Below are positions 1-9,496 of a stretch of 64,000 nucleotides of DNA, one piece after another. How positions within the stretch are numbered: the stretch's first letter is position 1; each line of letters starts with the position of its first letter. The notes beneath the pieces are model-generated. The model was given only the letters and a program-made list of their open reading frames with translations. It did no database searches and was not told where the DNA came from. Source of the stretch: Alphaproteobacteria bacterium Ga0077535 (GTDB taxonomy: Bacteria; Pseudomonadota; Alphaproteobacteria; Caulobacterales; Aquidulcibacteraceae); NCBI GenBank assembly GCA_001464425.1, contig LNEK01000027.1, positions 1 to 64,000 on the forward strand. Direction: 5' to 3'. The translations under genes and the position numbers were made by a program.

Positions 1-158
1 GGATCGTCTCGCTCACGCTTCACGCTCAATCATATCGCTCGTCGCATTGGGTCGAACATTGGCCAACTGCCCTCCAGCGGAGCGATGCGTGGATGATAGG
101 TACGGTTCGCACTCGGTCGGATTTGTGCGGTTGTATCCCCGTATCGGCGCGAGCAAGC

Positions 159-905
159 TCAACTCACCGCTTCGACCAGCCAACAGGCAGCGCCGAGTTT
201 GACGCCATCGTCGCTTCGTAGCGGCGTAAGCTTATCGATGAGCCGCTGGCGCGCTTCGGCCGGATCGATCCCTTGCTCTACGATCGCGCGCGCGCAGGGG
301 CCGATTTTCAGCAGAAACTCCGCGCTCTCTTCAAGCCCGCCGCCGCCGCCGATGGCAATGTCACCGTCCCACGTCGTGATCTTAACGTTGGTCCAGCCCG
401 CCTCGCCCAACACGCGCTCGATCTTTTTCGGATCGGCCAGCGAGAACGGCCCCGGGGAATTCTGATCGGGCGGCGTGAGCGGCGCTTTCAGAATTGGCCT
501 AACAGCTTCGATCGGCGTTGTGGCCCAGGGATTTTCAGCGAGCTGGCGCCAGACGATGAAGACGGCGCGGGCGCCTGGGCGCAATTCGCCGCGAATATTT
601 GCGAACGCCACCGCGGGCTCTTCGAAGAACATGACGCCGAAGCGCGAGAACGCGGCATCGAAGGCGCGCTCTAGCTTCGCCGCGCCAGCATCGGCCTCGA
701 TGAACTCAACGGGGAGATCGGCAGCGGCGGCGCGCTTGCGTGCGACGTCCAGCAACGGCGCCGAGATATCGACACCAGTCACGCGCGCGCCCGTTTGCGC
801 AATCCGGAAGCTTGTCGCGCCGGCGCCGCAGCCGATATCGAGCACGCGCTCGCCCGGCTGAAACGACGCGCGCGCGAGCGCAGCGTCCGTCATTGGCGCG
901 AGCAT
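159..905 (-). CDS. Class I SAM-dependent methyltransferase, 5' end frameshifted
   Basis: The Rossmann-fold motif I is clear (VLDIGCGAGATSF, early in the frame) and is followed by the motif II acidic loop (GVDISAPLL). The substrate is unknown. The open frame begins at ATG 905, but the family normally carries about 28 more residues. Those residues are visible in two frames: ATG 988-990 opens MSDKPTQK and the main frame continues EYWSGKVGDEWANR. One extra base in the AAAAAGG run near 964-970 separates them. ATG 990 lies 3 bases after the metH2 stop, which supports it as the ancestral start and the gene as the last member of the met operon. It is either a real frameshift or a homopolymer sequencing error. 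As a last gene in this operon it may act in SAM-dependent metabolism, but that is inference. Confidence 0.75.
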   Translation of the reverse strand: MLAPMTDAALARASFQPGERVLDIGCGAGATSFRIAQTGARVTGVDISAPLLDVARKRAAAADLPVEFIEADAGAAKLERAFDAAFSRFGVMFFEEPAVAFANIRGELRPGARAVFIVWRQLAENPWATTPIEAVRPILKAPLTPPDQNSPGPFSLADPKKIERVLGEAGWTNVKITTWDGDIAIGGGGGLEESAEFLLKIGPCARAIVEQGIDPAEARQRLIDKLTPLRSDDGVKLGAACWLVEAVS

Positions 906-993
906 AATGTCGATACGATCGGCGCGATTGGCCCACTCGTCGCCGACCTTGCCGCTCCAATATTCCTTTTTGCGTGGGCTTATCGCTCATGGC

Positions 994-3645
994 TCAGCCC
1001 GCTTTCGCGATCAGCGGATCGTAGCTCAGGATTGGCGCCAGCCAGCGTTCGGCGGTGGCCAAGTCCCAGCCCTTGCGTTGCGCGTAGTCGGCGACCTGGT
1101 CCCGGTCGATGCGGCCGACGCCGAAATACTCCGCTTGCGGATGCGCGAAATAGAGCCCGCTCACGGAAGACGGCGGCGTCATCGCCATGCTTTCGGTGAG
1201 TTCGATGCCGACATTCTTCTCCGCCTGCAGCAGATCGAAGATGGTGCGCTTTTCGGTGTGGTCGGGCTGCGCTGGATAGCCGGGCGCCGGGCGGATGCCT
1301 CGATACTTCTCTTCGAGAAGCGCATCGTAGCCAAGCGCTTCGTCCTTCGCATACCCCCAAAGCTCGCGCCGCACTTTGGCGTGCATGGCTTCGGCGAACG
1401 CTTCCGCCAGACGATCACAGAGCGCTTGCGCCAAGATGGCAGAGTAGTCGTCATTGGCGCGGCGGAAGCGGATGGCGACATCTTCCTCGCCAATGCCCGC
1501 CGTCACCGCAAAGCCGCCGACATAATCAGGTGTGCCGGTGGGCGCAACGAAGTCCGAGAGCGCGAAATTGCCTTTGGCTTCGCCCTTGTCCATTTGCTGA
1601 CGCAACGTGTGCAACCGCGCCAATTCCTTGCCGCGTTTGTCATCCTTGAACAGAACGATGTCGTCGCCGTCAGCGTTCGCGGGCCAGAAGCCGATGACGC
1701 CGGACGCCTTCACCCACCTTTCGGCGACGAGCTGATCCAGCATGACGCGCGCGTCGTGATAGAGATTGCGCGCCGCTTCGCCGACGATCTCGTCCTCCAG
1801 GATCGCAGGATAGCGGCCGACTAAATCCCAAGATGCAAAGAACGGCGTCCAGTCGATGTAAGGCAACAGCTCCGCCAGCGGGAAATTCTCGAATGCGCGT
1901 ACGCCGAGGAAGCTCGGCTTCACTGGCGCGTACTCCAGCTTCGGCGCGCGCTGACGCGCTTTCGCCAGCGGCAAGCGCGGGCGTTTGTCCTGGCCGGCGA
2001 GGTAACTTTCGCGCGCTTGCGTTTGATCGGCTTTGGTTTCGGAGATGAGCTTATCGCGATCGTCGCCGAGCAGCTTTTGCACGACAGGCACGGCTTTCGA
2101 TGCGTCGGTCACATAGATCGTCGGCCCGGAATAGACTGGCGCGATCTTTACCGCCGTGTGCGTGCGCGATGTGGTGGCGCCGCCAATCAGCAACGGCAGC
2201 GTCATGCCCGTGCGCTGCATTTCGCTGGCGACGAACACCATCTCGTCCAAGCTCGGCGTGATCAGGCCCGAGAGCCCGATCGCGTCGGCGCCGATCTCCT
2301 TGGCGCGCGCCAGAATCTTATCGCACGAGACCATGACGCCGAGATCGTCAATCTCGTAGCCGTTACATTGCAGCACAACGCCGACGATGTTCTTGCCGAT
2401 ATCGTGGACGTCGCCCTTCACGGTCGCCATCACGATCTTGCCGTTGGACTTGCCGGCCATGCCGGTGCGCAGCTTTTCCTCTTCCATGTACGGAATGAGA
2501 TGCGCCACCGCTTGCTTCATCACGCGCGCGGACTTCACCACTTGCGGCAGAAACATTTTGCCGGCGCCGAAGAGATCGCCCACGACGCCCATGCCGTCCA
2601 TGAGCGGCCCTTCGATCACATGCAGCGGCCGCACCGCTTCGAGACGCGCTTCTTCGGTGTCCTCGACAATGAATTCGTTGATGCCGTGTACGAGTGCGTG
2701 CGAGAGCCGCTCGCCGACGGGCTTTAACCGCCACGTCAGGTCGCGCTCCTCGCCCTTCTTCTTGCCGCCAGCCTTGGCGCGTTCGGCGATCTCGAGCAGC
2801 CGCTCGGTGGAATCATCGCGGCGGTTGAGCAGCACGTCTTCGACGCGTTCGCGCAATTCCGGCTCGACATCATCGTACAATGTCAGCGAGCCGGCATTGA
2901 CGATGCCCATGTCCATGCCGGCGCGGATGGCGTGATAGAGGAAGACGGCGTGCATCGCTTCGCGCACCGGCTCGTTGCCGCGGAACGAGAAGGAGACGTT
3001 GGAGACGCCGCCGGAAACGTGCGCGTGCTTGAGTTCGGAGCGGATGTAGGCCGTGGCTTCGAAGAAATCCTTGGCGTAGTTGGCGTGCTCTTCGATACCG
3101 GTCGCGACCGCGAATATGTTCGGATCGAAGATGATGTCTTCCGGCGCAAAGCCGCTATCGACGAGCGTGTTATAAGCGCGGGTGCAGATTTCGATTTTGC
3201 GCTTGGCGGTATCGGCCTGGCCCTGCTCATCGAACGCCATCACCACGGCGGCGGCGCCGTAGCGGCGCACTTTGCGGGCGTGCAGCAGAAACGCCTCCTC
3301 GCCTTCCTTCAGCGAGATCGAGTTCACGATCGATTTGCCTTGCGCGCAGCGCAGGCCTGCTTCGATCACTTCCCATTTGGAGCTGTCGATCATCAGCGGA
3401 ATACGGGCGATGTCCGGCTCGGATGCGATCAGGTTCAAGAACCGCGTCATCGCCGCCGGCCCGTCGATCATGGCCGCATCGACGTTGACGTCGAGCACGT
3501 TAGCGCCGGACTCGACCTGCTGACGCGCAACAACGAGCGCGCCCGCATAATCGTCAGCTTCGATGAGCTTACGGAATTTCGCCGAGCCGGTGACGTTAGT
3601 GCGTTCGCCGACAATGACGAAGTTTGCGAAGGGATTGCTCATCAC
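994..3645 (-). CDS. metH: Methionine synthase, C-terminal protein (MetH2)
   Basis: This 883-residue protein carries the pterin-binding, cobalamin-binding and reactivation domains of cobalamin-dependent methionine synthase; the homocysteine-binding domain is the separate upstream gene. The pterin domain starts near residue 8 (GERTNVTGS) with LDVNVDAA and MIDSSKWEV. The B12 domain has [12 protein letters not shown], whose His is the lower axial cobalt ligand, plus [13 protein letters not shown]. The activation domain has [15 protein letters not shown] and [13 protein letters not shown]. It transfers the methyl group of methyl-tetrahydrofolate to homocysteine via cobalamin. The start overlaps the metH1 stop by 4 bases. 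A two-protein MetH is typical of Caulobacter relatives and is not a broken gene. Confidence 0.96.
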   Translation of the reverse strand: MMSNPFANFVIVGERTNVTGSAKFRKLIEADDYAGALVVARQQVESGANVLDVNVDAAMIDGPAAMTRFLNLIASEPDIARIPLMIDSSKWEVIEAGLRCAQGKSIVNSISLKEGEEAFLLHARKVRRYGAAAVVMAFDEQGQADTAKRKIEICTRAYNTLVDSGFAPEDIIFDPNIFAVATGIEEHANYAKDFFEATAYIRSELKHAHVSGGVSNVSFSFRGNEPVREAMHAVFLYHAIRAGMDMGIVNAGSLTLYDDVEPELRERVEDVLLNRRDDSTERLLEIAERAKAGGKKKGEERDLTWRLKPVGERLSHALVHGINEFIVEDTEEARLEAVRPLHVIEGPLMDGMGVVGDLFGAGKMFLPQVVKSARVMKQAVAHLIPYMEEEKLRTGMAGKSNGKIVMATVKGDVHDIGKNIVGVVLQCNGYEIDDLGVMVSCDKILARAKEIGADAIGLSGLITPSLDEMVFVASEMQRTGMTLPLLIGGATTSRTHTAVKIAPVYSGPTIYVTDASKAVPVVQKLLGDDRDKLISETKADQTQARESYLAGQDKRPRLPLAKARQRAPKLEYAPVKPSFLGVRAFENFPLAELLPYIDWTPFFASWDLVGRYPAILEDEIVGEAARNLYHDARVMLDQLVAERWVKASGVIGFWPANADGDDIVLFKDDKRGKELARLHTLRQQMDKGEAKGNFALSDFVAPTGTPDYVGGFAVTAGIGEEDVAIRFRRANDDYSAILAQALCDRLAEAFAEAMHAKVRRELWGYAKDEALGYDALLEEKYRGIRPAPGYPAQPDHTEKRTIFDLLQAEKNVGIELTESMAMTPPSSVSGLYFAHPQAEYFGVGRIDRDQVADYAQRKGWDLATAERWLAPILSYDPLIAKAG

Positions 3646-4703
3646 GCTGCCGCCGTGAACGGCTCAAGGCCCGCGAGCCTCAGCCGCGTATCCCGCGCCG
3701 GGATCGCGCGCGGCGTTACGCCCTCGACCGCGTGCAGCATGTGGGTGATGTGCTCTGGCGTCGTGCCGCAGCAGCCGCCGGCGATGTTGAGCAATCCGGC
3801 GCGCGCCCACTCTGAATAATGCTCTTCCATTGAATGCGGGGTCTCATCGTAGCCGCCCATCGCGTTTGGCAAGCCCGCGTTCGGATAGGCGCCGACGTAG
3901 CATTCCGCGACGCGCGCCAAATCCGCCAAGAACGCGCGCATGTCTTGCGGGCCGAGCGCGCAGTTCAGCCCAACCGCCCACGGATTGGCGTGGCGCACCG
4001 AATTGTAGAACGCCTCCACCGTCTGCCCGGAAAGCGTGCGGCCGGAGCGATCGGTGATGGTGCCGCTGATCCAGAGCGGCAACTCAACGCCGGTTTTGTC
4101 GAACGCTTCCCACGCGCCCCAGAGCGCCGCCTTTGCGTTCAGCGTGTCGGTGATCGTCTCGATCAGCAGCAGATCGGCGCCGCCTTCGATGAGGCCGAGG
4201 ATTTGCTCTTCATACCCCTTCGCCATGCCGACAAAATCCGCATCGCGCCGCCCCGGATCGCCAACTTCGGGCGACATCGAGAGAAGTTTCGTCGTTGGCC
4301 CAATCGAGCCGGCCACCACGCGCGGCTTGCCATCCGCCGCTTCAGCGCGATCGCACGCCTCGCGCGCCAGCCGCGCCGCATCGACGTTGATCTCGTACAC
4401 CACCTCTTCCAGCGCGTATTCCGCCTGGCTGACCGGCGTCGCGGTGAAGGTGTTGGTGCTGATGATATCGGCGCCGGCGGCGATGTAGGCTTCGTGCACC
4501 TGGGTGATGATGTGCGGCTGCGTCAGCGTCAGCAAATCGGTGTCGCCCTTCAGCGACATTGGATGCTCGGTAAAGCGCGTGCCGTGGAAATCGTTCGTGG
4601 TGAGCCCAAAGCCCTGCAGATACGCGCCCATCGATCCGTCAAGGATCAGGATGCGCTTTTTGATCTCGGCGTTGATGAGCTGCAATCGTTGTTCGCGGGT
4701 CAT
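3642..4703 (-). CDS. metH: Methionine synthase, homocysteine-binding protein (MetH1)
   Basis: A homocysteine S-methyltransferase (Pfam S-methyl_trans type) domain fills this 353-residue protein. It opens with the [10 protein letters not shown] motif and ends with the zinc-cysteine motif [11 protein letters not shown]; a further Cys lies in [12 protein letters not shown]. These cysteines bind the zinc that activates homocysteine. It supplies the N-terminal module missing from MetH2 and should act as its partner. Its ATG overlaps the metF stop by 4 bases and its stop overlaps the MetH2 start by 4 bases, so the operon order metF-metH1-metH2 suggests translational coupling. A stand-alone S-methylmethionine methyltransferase is less likely given the neighbours. 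Confidence 0.94.
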   Translation of the reverse strand: MTREQRLQLINAEIKKRILILDGSMGAYLQGFGLTTNDFHGTRFTEHPMSLKGDTDLLTLTQPHIITQVHEAYIAAGADIISTNTFTATPVSQAEYALEEVVYEINVDAARLAREACDRAEAADGKPRVVAGSIGPTTKLLSMSPEVGDPGRRDADFVGMAKGYEEQILGLIEGGADLLLIETITDTLNAKAALWGAWEAFDKTGVELPLWISGTITDRSGRTLSGQTVEAFYNSVRHANPWAVGLNCALGPQDMRAFLADLARVAECYVGAYPNAGLPNAMGGYDETPHSMEEHYSEWARAGLLNIAGGCCGTTPEHITHMLHAVEGVTPRAIPARDTRLRLAGLEPFTAAA

Positions 4704-5611
4704 GCCGCCTGCTCCTTCGCGCGCACGCCAATGATGCGGCAGATCGCCAATGTAAGATCGGCGCGGTTCAGCGTGTAGAAGTGGAAATCCTCGACGCCCT
4801 CGGAGGCCAGATGCGCGCAGAGCTGCGCCGTCGTCGCAGCCGCCACCAAGCGGCGCGTATCTGGATCGTCATCGAGGCCGTCAAACAGACGCACCAGCCA
4901 GCCCGGCAAAGTCGCGCCGCAGCCATCGACCATTTTCTTCAAACCCTTCACGTTCGTGACTGGCATGATGCCCGGCACGATCGGCGCATCGACGCCCGCC
5001 GCGGCGAGGCGATCGCGGAAGCGCAAGAACACATCGGCATCGAAGAAGAATTGCGACACGCCGCGCGTGGCGCCGTTCGCTAGCTTCGCCTTGAAGTTCT
5101 CGATGTCGTGCGCCCACGTTGCGCTCGCGGGATGCTTCTCTGGATGCACCGCGACTGAAATCTCGAAATCGCCAGCGCGCTTGGCGCCGGCGACGAGATC
5201 GACTGCACTCGCGTAGCCTTCGGGATGCGGCTCGTATGGTGTGCCTAGGCCGCCCGGCGGATCGCCGCGCAGCGCCACGATGTGGCGCACGCCCGCCGCC
5301 CAATAATCGCGCAGCACGCCATCGATCTCTTCGCGGCTGGCGCCGACGCAGGTTAAGTGCGCCGCCGGCTTCAAGCTGGTTTCGTCAACGATGCGGGAGA
5401 CTGTGCGGTGGGTGCGGTCACGGGTTGAGCCGCCAGCGCCATACGTAACAGAGACGAAGCTCGGCGACAGCGGCTCAAGTTTGCGGATCGACTCCCAGAG
5501 CTGCGCCTCCAGCGCTTCGCTTTTCGGCGGAAAGAACTCGAACGAGACGCGCGGCTGCGCCAGCCGCTCGGCCGCTTCCGCGATCAAATTATGTGCGTGA
5601 GCGATGCTCAT
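4700..5611 (-). CDS. metF: 5,10-methylenetetrahydrofolate reductase
   Basis: This 303-residue TIM-barrel flavoprotein reduces methylene-tetrahydrofolate to methyl-tetrahydrofolate, the methyl donor for the MetH proteins next door. Signature stretches are VSFEFFPPKSEALE near residue 23, FVSVTYGAGGSTRDRTH, ALRGDPPGG and the QFFFDADVFLRF region. The length is normal for bacterial MetF. The start codon overlaps the stop of the upstream regulator gene by 4 bases and its own stop overlaps metH1 by 4 bases. Confidence 0.96.
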   Translation of the reverse strand: MSIAHAHNLIAEAAERLAQPRVSFEFFPPKSEALEAQLWESIRKLEPLSPSFVSVTYGAGGSTRDRTHRTVSRIVDETSLKPAAHLTCVGASREEIDGVLRDYWAAGVRHIVALRGDPPGGLGTPYEPHPEGYASAVDLVAGAKRAGDFEISVAVHPEKHPASATWAHDIENFKAKLANGATRGVSQFFFDADVFLRFRDRLAAAGVDAPIVPGIMPVTNVKGLKKMVDGCGATLPGWLVRLFDGLDDDPDTRRLVAAATTAQLCAHLASEGVEDFHFYTLNRADLTLAICRIIGVRAKEQAA

Positions 5612-6600
5612 GCCTTGTCTCCCACCCAGACTTTTACCGTGAGCTTGCCGCCGTCGTTGGCGTCAAGCGTCGTCGCTTTGACGCGCGCAATGCCCGCCGC
5701 CGCGCACCAGCCGCGAATTTCGGCATCGCTGAAACCGAGCCGGCGATGCGCGTGCTCTTCGCGCAGAAATTCCAGATCGTGCGGCGCGAAATCGACGACG
5801 AGCAAGCGCCCGCCGCGCTTAAGCAGACGCGCCGCCTCAGCCAATGCTCGCCCTGGATCGACCAAGAAGTGCAGCACCTGGTGGATCGTAACGAGATCAG
5901 CTGCGCTGGCTTCAACGGGCGGCGAGTACGCATCGCCAAACCGCACCGCCGCTTTTGCTTTCAAGCCATCAAGCGAAGCGCGTGCAATCGCCAACATCTG
6001 GCGCGACGTATCGAAGCCTTCAGCGCGGCGCACACGTTCGGCGAAGAGTTGAATCATCCGGCCTTGGCCAACGCCGACATCGACCATCAGTTCGAACGGC
6101 CCCTCGCCAGCCGCGGCGAGGATGGCGCTATCGATGTCAGCTTCGGGCAAATGCAGAGCGCGCACGCGCTCCCAGTCCGCCGCGTTGCGTTCGAAATACG
6201 CCGCCGCCGTTTCTTCGCGCGCGGAGCGGATTTGACTCAAGCGTTCGACATCGCGCTGCAACGACGGATCTTGCGGATCGAGCATCGCCAGCATCGCTTC
6301 GGCGAAGTGGCGCTCCGTCGTGTGCGCCGGAGCCAGACGATAAAACACCCAAGCGCCTTCAGGCGCGCGCTCGACCAATCCTGCTTCGGTCAGCAACTTC
6401 AAATGCCGGCTCACGCGCGGCTGGCTTTGCGCCAAAGCCTGCGCGATCTCGCCGACAGCCAGTTCGCCCTCGGTCAGCAGCGCCAGCACCCGCAGCCGGG
6501 TCTGCTCGCCGGCCGCGCGCAACGCGCCGACGACCCGCTCGGCGTCGCGCCGCTCCGGCACGGGCTGGCTTGGAGATATAAACATATCTTTATATGGCAT
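5608..6600 (-). CDS. ArsR-family regulator fused to a SAM methyltransferase domain
   Basis: An N-terminal winged-helix ArsR domain (EQTRLRVLALLTEGELAVGE, then SQPRVSRHLKLLTEAGLVE) is joined to a C-terminal class I methyltransferase domain (MVDVGVGQGRMIQLF, LVTIHQVLHFLVDP). Heading the met operon, it resembles SahR-type regulators of the methionine/S-adenosylhomocysteine cycle, which sense SAH or SAM; the ligand here is inferred. The frame is open to 6654, but a perfect AT-rich palindrome at 6576-6595 lies inside its first codons. Real translation may therefore start downstream, for example at the GTG that begins VPERRDAE. The ATG at 6600 is given as a compromise start. It probably represses its own operon. 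Confidence 0.85.
   Translation of the reverse strand: MPYKDMFISPSQPVPERRDAERVVGALRAAGEQTRLRVLALLTEGELAVGEIAQALAQSQPRVSRHLKLLTEAGLVERAPEGAWVFYRLAPAHTTERHFAEAMLAMLDPQDPSLQRDVERLSQIRSAREETAAAYFERNAADWERVRALHLPEADIDSAILAAAGEGPFELMVDVGVGQGRMIQLFAERVRRAEGFDTSRQMLAIARASLDGLKAKAAVRFGDAYSPPVEASAADLVTIHQVLHFLVDPGRALAEAARLLKRGGRLLVVDFAPHDLEFLREEHAHRRLGFSDAEIRGWCAAAGIARVKATTLDANDGGKLTVKVWVGDKA
6576..6595 (-). promoter_or_regulatory. Predicted SahR-like operator of the met operon
   Basis: The top strand holds a 20-base inverted repeat, ATATAAAC-ATAT-CTTTATAT, with 7-base arms (6576-6582 and 6589-6595) that pair perfectly. It is strikingly AT-rich in a GC-rich context. It sits at the 5' end of the gene for an ArsR-type regulator, where autorepression is expected. 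From memory, SahR sites in alphaproteobacteria are AT-rich palindromes of this kind; I could not check the consensus. Confidence 0.6.
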
Positions 6601-6835
6601 GGAAACAGGCGCGGATGAAAGCCCCCTTGCCCCCGGCGCCTCTTCGCGTTGCACAACAACTTTCTCGGGCTGTGGCCGCTGTGCCTCACACTGGATTTTA
6701 ATTAGCTATTTCAATCTTCTGAGGCATGGCCGGTAGCTCAAATCCGACCTGCGCTGGGTATCCCGTTCAGATGTCGTAAACGGCAAAGTTGATTAACCAA
6801 GGCCAATTATTATCTGCCGGGCTTGAGGGTGGTCC

Positions 6836-7663
6836 ATGCGTGGAAGTGTTTCTGTACTAGCGTTTGCTGCTTGCTTGGCGGCGCCGACGGTCGCTTTTGC
6901 GCAGGACGCGGTGAGCGACCCGTGGGAGGGCGCGAACCGCGGTCTTTTTGCCGTCCATGAAGGTATCGACCAGGCGGTGCTGGAGCCGGTCGCGCGCGGC
7001 TATCGCGCCGTGACGCCGCGGCCCGTGCGCACTGGCGTTCTGAATTTCATCCGCAATCTGCGCGGCCCAGTGATCTTTGCGAACGATGTGCTGCAAGGCG
7101 AGTTCGCGCGTGCTGGCACGACGGCTGCGCGCTTTGGCGTCAACACTACCATCGGCATCGTCGGCGTGTTCGATCCCGCGAGCAGCATGGGTCTTGAGCG
7201 GCACGACGAAGATTTCGGCCAAACGCTCGCTGTGTGGGGCGTAGCGTCCGGCCCTTACCTCTTCATTCCTGTGCTTGGTCCGAGCAATTTGCGCGACACC
7301 ACCGGGCGCGTCGTCGACATGGTGTTCGATCCTTTGAATTGGGCGCGCGGCGAAGAAGCGGAAACCGCCCGCATGGCGCGCGGCATCCTCACCGGCCTCG
7401 CCGCACGCGAACAAGTGCTCGAAACCATTGACGATATTCGCGCGAATTCAATCGATCCGTACGCGACCATCCGCGCCTCTTACGGCCAACTTCGTGATAG
7501 CGCGATCGAAAACGGTCGCACCGATGTCCAAGACTTGCCTGATTTCGAGGACATCACTGATGAGACATCGCCGGGGGGCGACACAATCAGCTTCCTCCCG
7601 CCCGATGAAGAATACGGTCTGGCATATTATGTGTTGGACAACATTACAGGAGAAGCTTCGTGA
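6836..7663 (+). CDS. mlaA: MlaA-family phospholipid transport protein (VacJ)
   Basis: MlaA is an outer-membrane component that removes misplaced phospholipids from the outer leaflet and passes them to periplasmic MlaC. The family signature SDPWEGANRGLF follows the signal peptide, with RPVRTGVLNFIRNLRGPVIF, GIVGVFDPASSMGL and GPYLFIPVLGPSNLRD further on. The N-terminus (AACLAAPTVAFAQ) fits signal peptidase I cleavage after AFA better than a lipobox, so lipidation is doubtful. The length of 275 residues is usual. The stop overlaps the GTG start of mlaC by 3 bases. The mlaFEDB transporter genes are not in the window. Confidence 0.93.
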   Translation: MRGSVSVLAFAACLAAPTVAFAQDAVSDPWEGANRGLFAVHEGIDQAVLEPVARGYRAVTPRPVRTGVLNFIRNLRGPVIFANDVLQGEFARAGTTAARFGVNTTIGIVGVFDPASSMGLERHDEDFGQTLAVWGVASGPYLFIPVLGPSNLRDTTGRVVDMVFDPLNWARGEEAETARMARGILTGLAAREQVLETIDDIRANSIDPYATIRASYGQLRDSAIENGRTDVQDLPDFEDITDETSPGGDTISFLPPDEEYGLAYYVLDNITGEAS

Positions 7664-8328
7664 CCGCTAAACTGACCCGCGCCGCGTTCTTTGCCGGCAT
7701 GCTGGGCGTTGGCGTTCTCGCGATCGCCCCTGAAGCGCACGCGGCGCGCAACGCCGATGCTGAGCGCTACGTGCAAGAGAACGCCAGCGCTGCCCTGCGC
7801 ACGCTTGGCGACCGCTCGATCTCGTCGGCGCAACGCCGGCAGACGTTCGATCGGTTAATGACGCAATTTGCGGACATGCCGCGCATCGCCAATTTCGTGC
7901 TTGGTCGCTATGGCACGCAGCTGCGCGCTGATGCGGCGCTGCGCACCGACTGGAACAACACGTTCCGCGAATATTCGATCGCCGTCTACGAAGACCGCCT
8001 CGACAGCTATAGCGGCGCCTCTATCCGCGTCACTGACTCGGTTGAGCGCATCGCCGGGCGCGATGTCATCGTCTCCAGCGAAATCGTGCCGCGCGGCGGC
8101 GGGCGTGCGTTGCCTGTGCAATGGCGCATGCTGCGCGCCGCCAATGGCTGGAAGGTGATCGACGTTTCGCTCATGCTGGAAGGCAATCAGATCTGGTTGG
8201 CGCAACAGCAGCAGAGCGAGTTTCTTGCCGTGCTTGGCCGCAACAACGGCGACATCCGCGCGCTGATGGCGAACTTGCGCCAGCTCACAGCATCGATGCG
8301 TCAGCGCATTCTTGCGCGCAACGCCTAG
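7660..8328 (+). CDS. mlaC: MlaC-family periplasmic phospholipid-binding protein (Ttg2D)
   Basis: This 222-residue protein has a signal peptide ending near APEAHA and the MlaC/Ttg2D fold pattern: RRQTFDRLMTQFADMPRIAN, FVLGRYG, then PVQWRMLRAANGWKVIDVSL, the typical dwRl...g.wkv.Dv stretch. It shuttles phospholipid between MlaA and the inner-membrane Mla transporter. Translation starts at GTG 7660, interlocked with the mlaA stop as GTGA. The 3' end interlocks with pyrD on the opposite strand through a shared CTAG. Confidence 0.93.
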   Translation: MTAKLTRAAFFAGMLGVGVLAIAPEAHAARNADAERYVQENASAALRTLGDRSISSAQRRQTFDRLMTQFADMPRIANFVLGRYGTQLRADAALRTDWNNTFREYSIAVYEDRLDSYSGASIRVTDSVERIAGRDVIVSSEIVPRGGGRALPVQWRMLRAANGWKVIDVSLMLEGNQIWLAQQQQSEFLAVLGRNNGDIRALMANLRQLTASMRQRILARNA

Positions 8329-9401
8329 CGCAAATCGGCGCCGACGGCTTCGGCGATAGAGTCGAAACCTTCGGTCGCGAGCAGCCCGTCGAGTTCATCG
8401 AGCACGCGCGCGACCAGCCCCGGTCCTTCGAACACCATGGCTGAGTACAGTTGCACCGCGCTGGCTCCAGCTTTGATCTTGGCCAGCGCGTTCAAGCCGC
8501 TCGCCACGCCACCGACGCCAATAAGCGGCAACCGCGCTTGAAGCGCCTGTGCAAATAAGCGCAACGTCTGCGTGGAAATCTGAAACAGCGCCTGCCCTGA
8601 AAGCCCGCCAGCCTCGTCGCGATACTCTGATGTAAGCTGTGGCGGGCGTTGCAATGTCGTGTTCGAGACGATCAGTGCGTCGAGCCCGTAATTCGGCACA
8701 AGCTCAGCGATATCGGCGACAGCGACATCATCTAGGTCTGGCGCCACTTTAAGAAACAGCGGTCGGCGCCCGTGCGCTGCTTCCAGCGGCGCACGGGCTT
8801 CGCGCATGCGGCCGAGCAAATCCTCAAGCGCGCCACGCTCCTGAAGCCCGCGCAAACCTGGCGTGTTTGGCGAGGAGATGTTGGCCGTCACATAGGAGGC
8901 GTGTTTCCACACACGGCCCATGCCGAGCACATAATCGGCGGCGCGATCGGCGCTCTCTTTGTTGGCGCCGACATTGGCGCCGACGATCCCCTGTTTGCCC
9001 GCGCGCGCCGCTAAGCAATCGACGAAGCAATCAAGGCCTTTGTTGTTGAAGCCAAGCCGATTGATCACCGAGCGATCTTCGCCGAGCCGAAAGATGCGCG
9101 GCTTCGGATTGCCCTCTTGCGCCAGCGGCGTGACGGTGCCGCATTCGACGAAGCCGAAGCCGCTCACCAGCAGTGCGTCCGGCGCCTCGCAGTTCTTGTC
9201 GAACCCCGCCGCCATGCCGATCGGGTTAGGCAGATCGAGCCCTGCGAGCGTCGTCCGCAAGCGCGGAAACTTGTCCGCGCGCGCCCGTGGCCCAAGGCCA
9301 GCACGCAACCCGGCCAACGCTGCATGATGCGCCGTTTCCGGATCGATCAGACGCAGCGCATCCGTCGCAAGATCGTGGACGAAGCTCACACCCGTGCGCA
9401 T
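8325..9401 (-). CDS. pyrD: Dihydroorotate dehydrogenase (quinone), class 2
   Basis: Class 2 PyrD oxidises dihydroorotate to orotate in pyrimidine synthesis, passing electrons to membrane quinone through FMN. Features seen are the N-terminal membrane-associating helix region (residues 1-40), NPIGMAAGFDKN, FGFVECGTVTPLAQEGNPKP, NRLGFNNKG, the catalytic-Ser region NISSPNTPGLRGLQ, LKVAPDL and the FMN-phosphate motif GVGGVASG. The length of 358 is standard for class 2. Its start faces the S24 regulator gene across 132 bases. Confidence 0.96.
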   Translation of the reverse strand: MRTGVSFVHDLATDALRLIDPETAHHAALAGLRAGLGPRARADKFPRLRTTLAGLDLPNPIGMAAGFDKNCEAPDALLVSGFGFVECGTVTPLAQEGNPKPRIFRLGEDRSVINRLGFNNKGLDCFVDCLAARAGKQGIVGANVGANKESADRAADYVLGMGRVWKHASYVTANISSPNTPGLRGLQERGALEDLLGRMREARAPLEAAHGRRPLFLKVAPDLDDVAVADIAELVPNYGLDALIVSNTTLQRPPQLTSEYRDEAGGLSGQALFQISTQTLRLFAQALQARLPLIGVGGVASGLNALAKIKAGASAVQLYSAMVFEGPGLVARVLDELDGLLATEGFDSIAEAVGADLR

Positions 9402-9496
9402 CGCCGATTCTGCTCCCGGTGTCGCCTACCGCGCGGACCATTCCACAACGACCGGTAGCGGGCGCCACCGAAATATGATTTTCATCCTATAGTGGG

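Noticed and set aside
1-158. A gene at the left edge
   Set aside because: Both strands have frequent stops and no frame with a start and motif; nothing recognisable is present.
2932-3819. Long plus-strand open frame of 295 codons opposite metH2/metH1
   Set aside because: It is antisense to well-recognised methionine synthase domains, is rich in Arg/His/Asp typical of shadow frames in GC-rich DNA, and shows no family motif.
5593-6618. Plus-strand frame of 341 codons opposite the ArsR-methyltransferase regulator
   Set aside because: Antisense shadow; the minus-strand frame carries clear HTH and SAM-binding motifs.
6655-6835. SAM or cobalamin riboswitch upstream of the met operon
   Set aside because: Read on the minus strand, I see no B12-box or SAM-II/SAM-V-like core; the palindromic operator explains regulation better.
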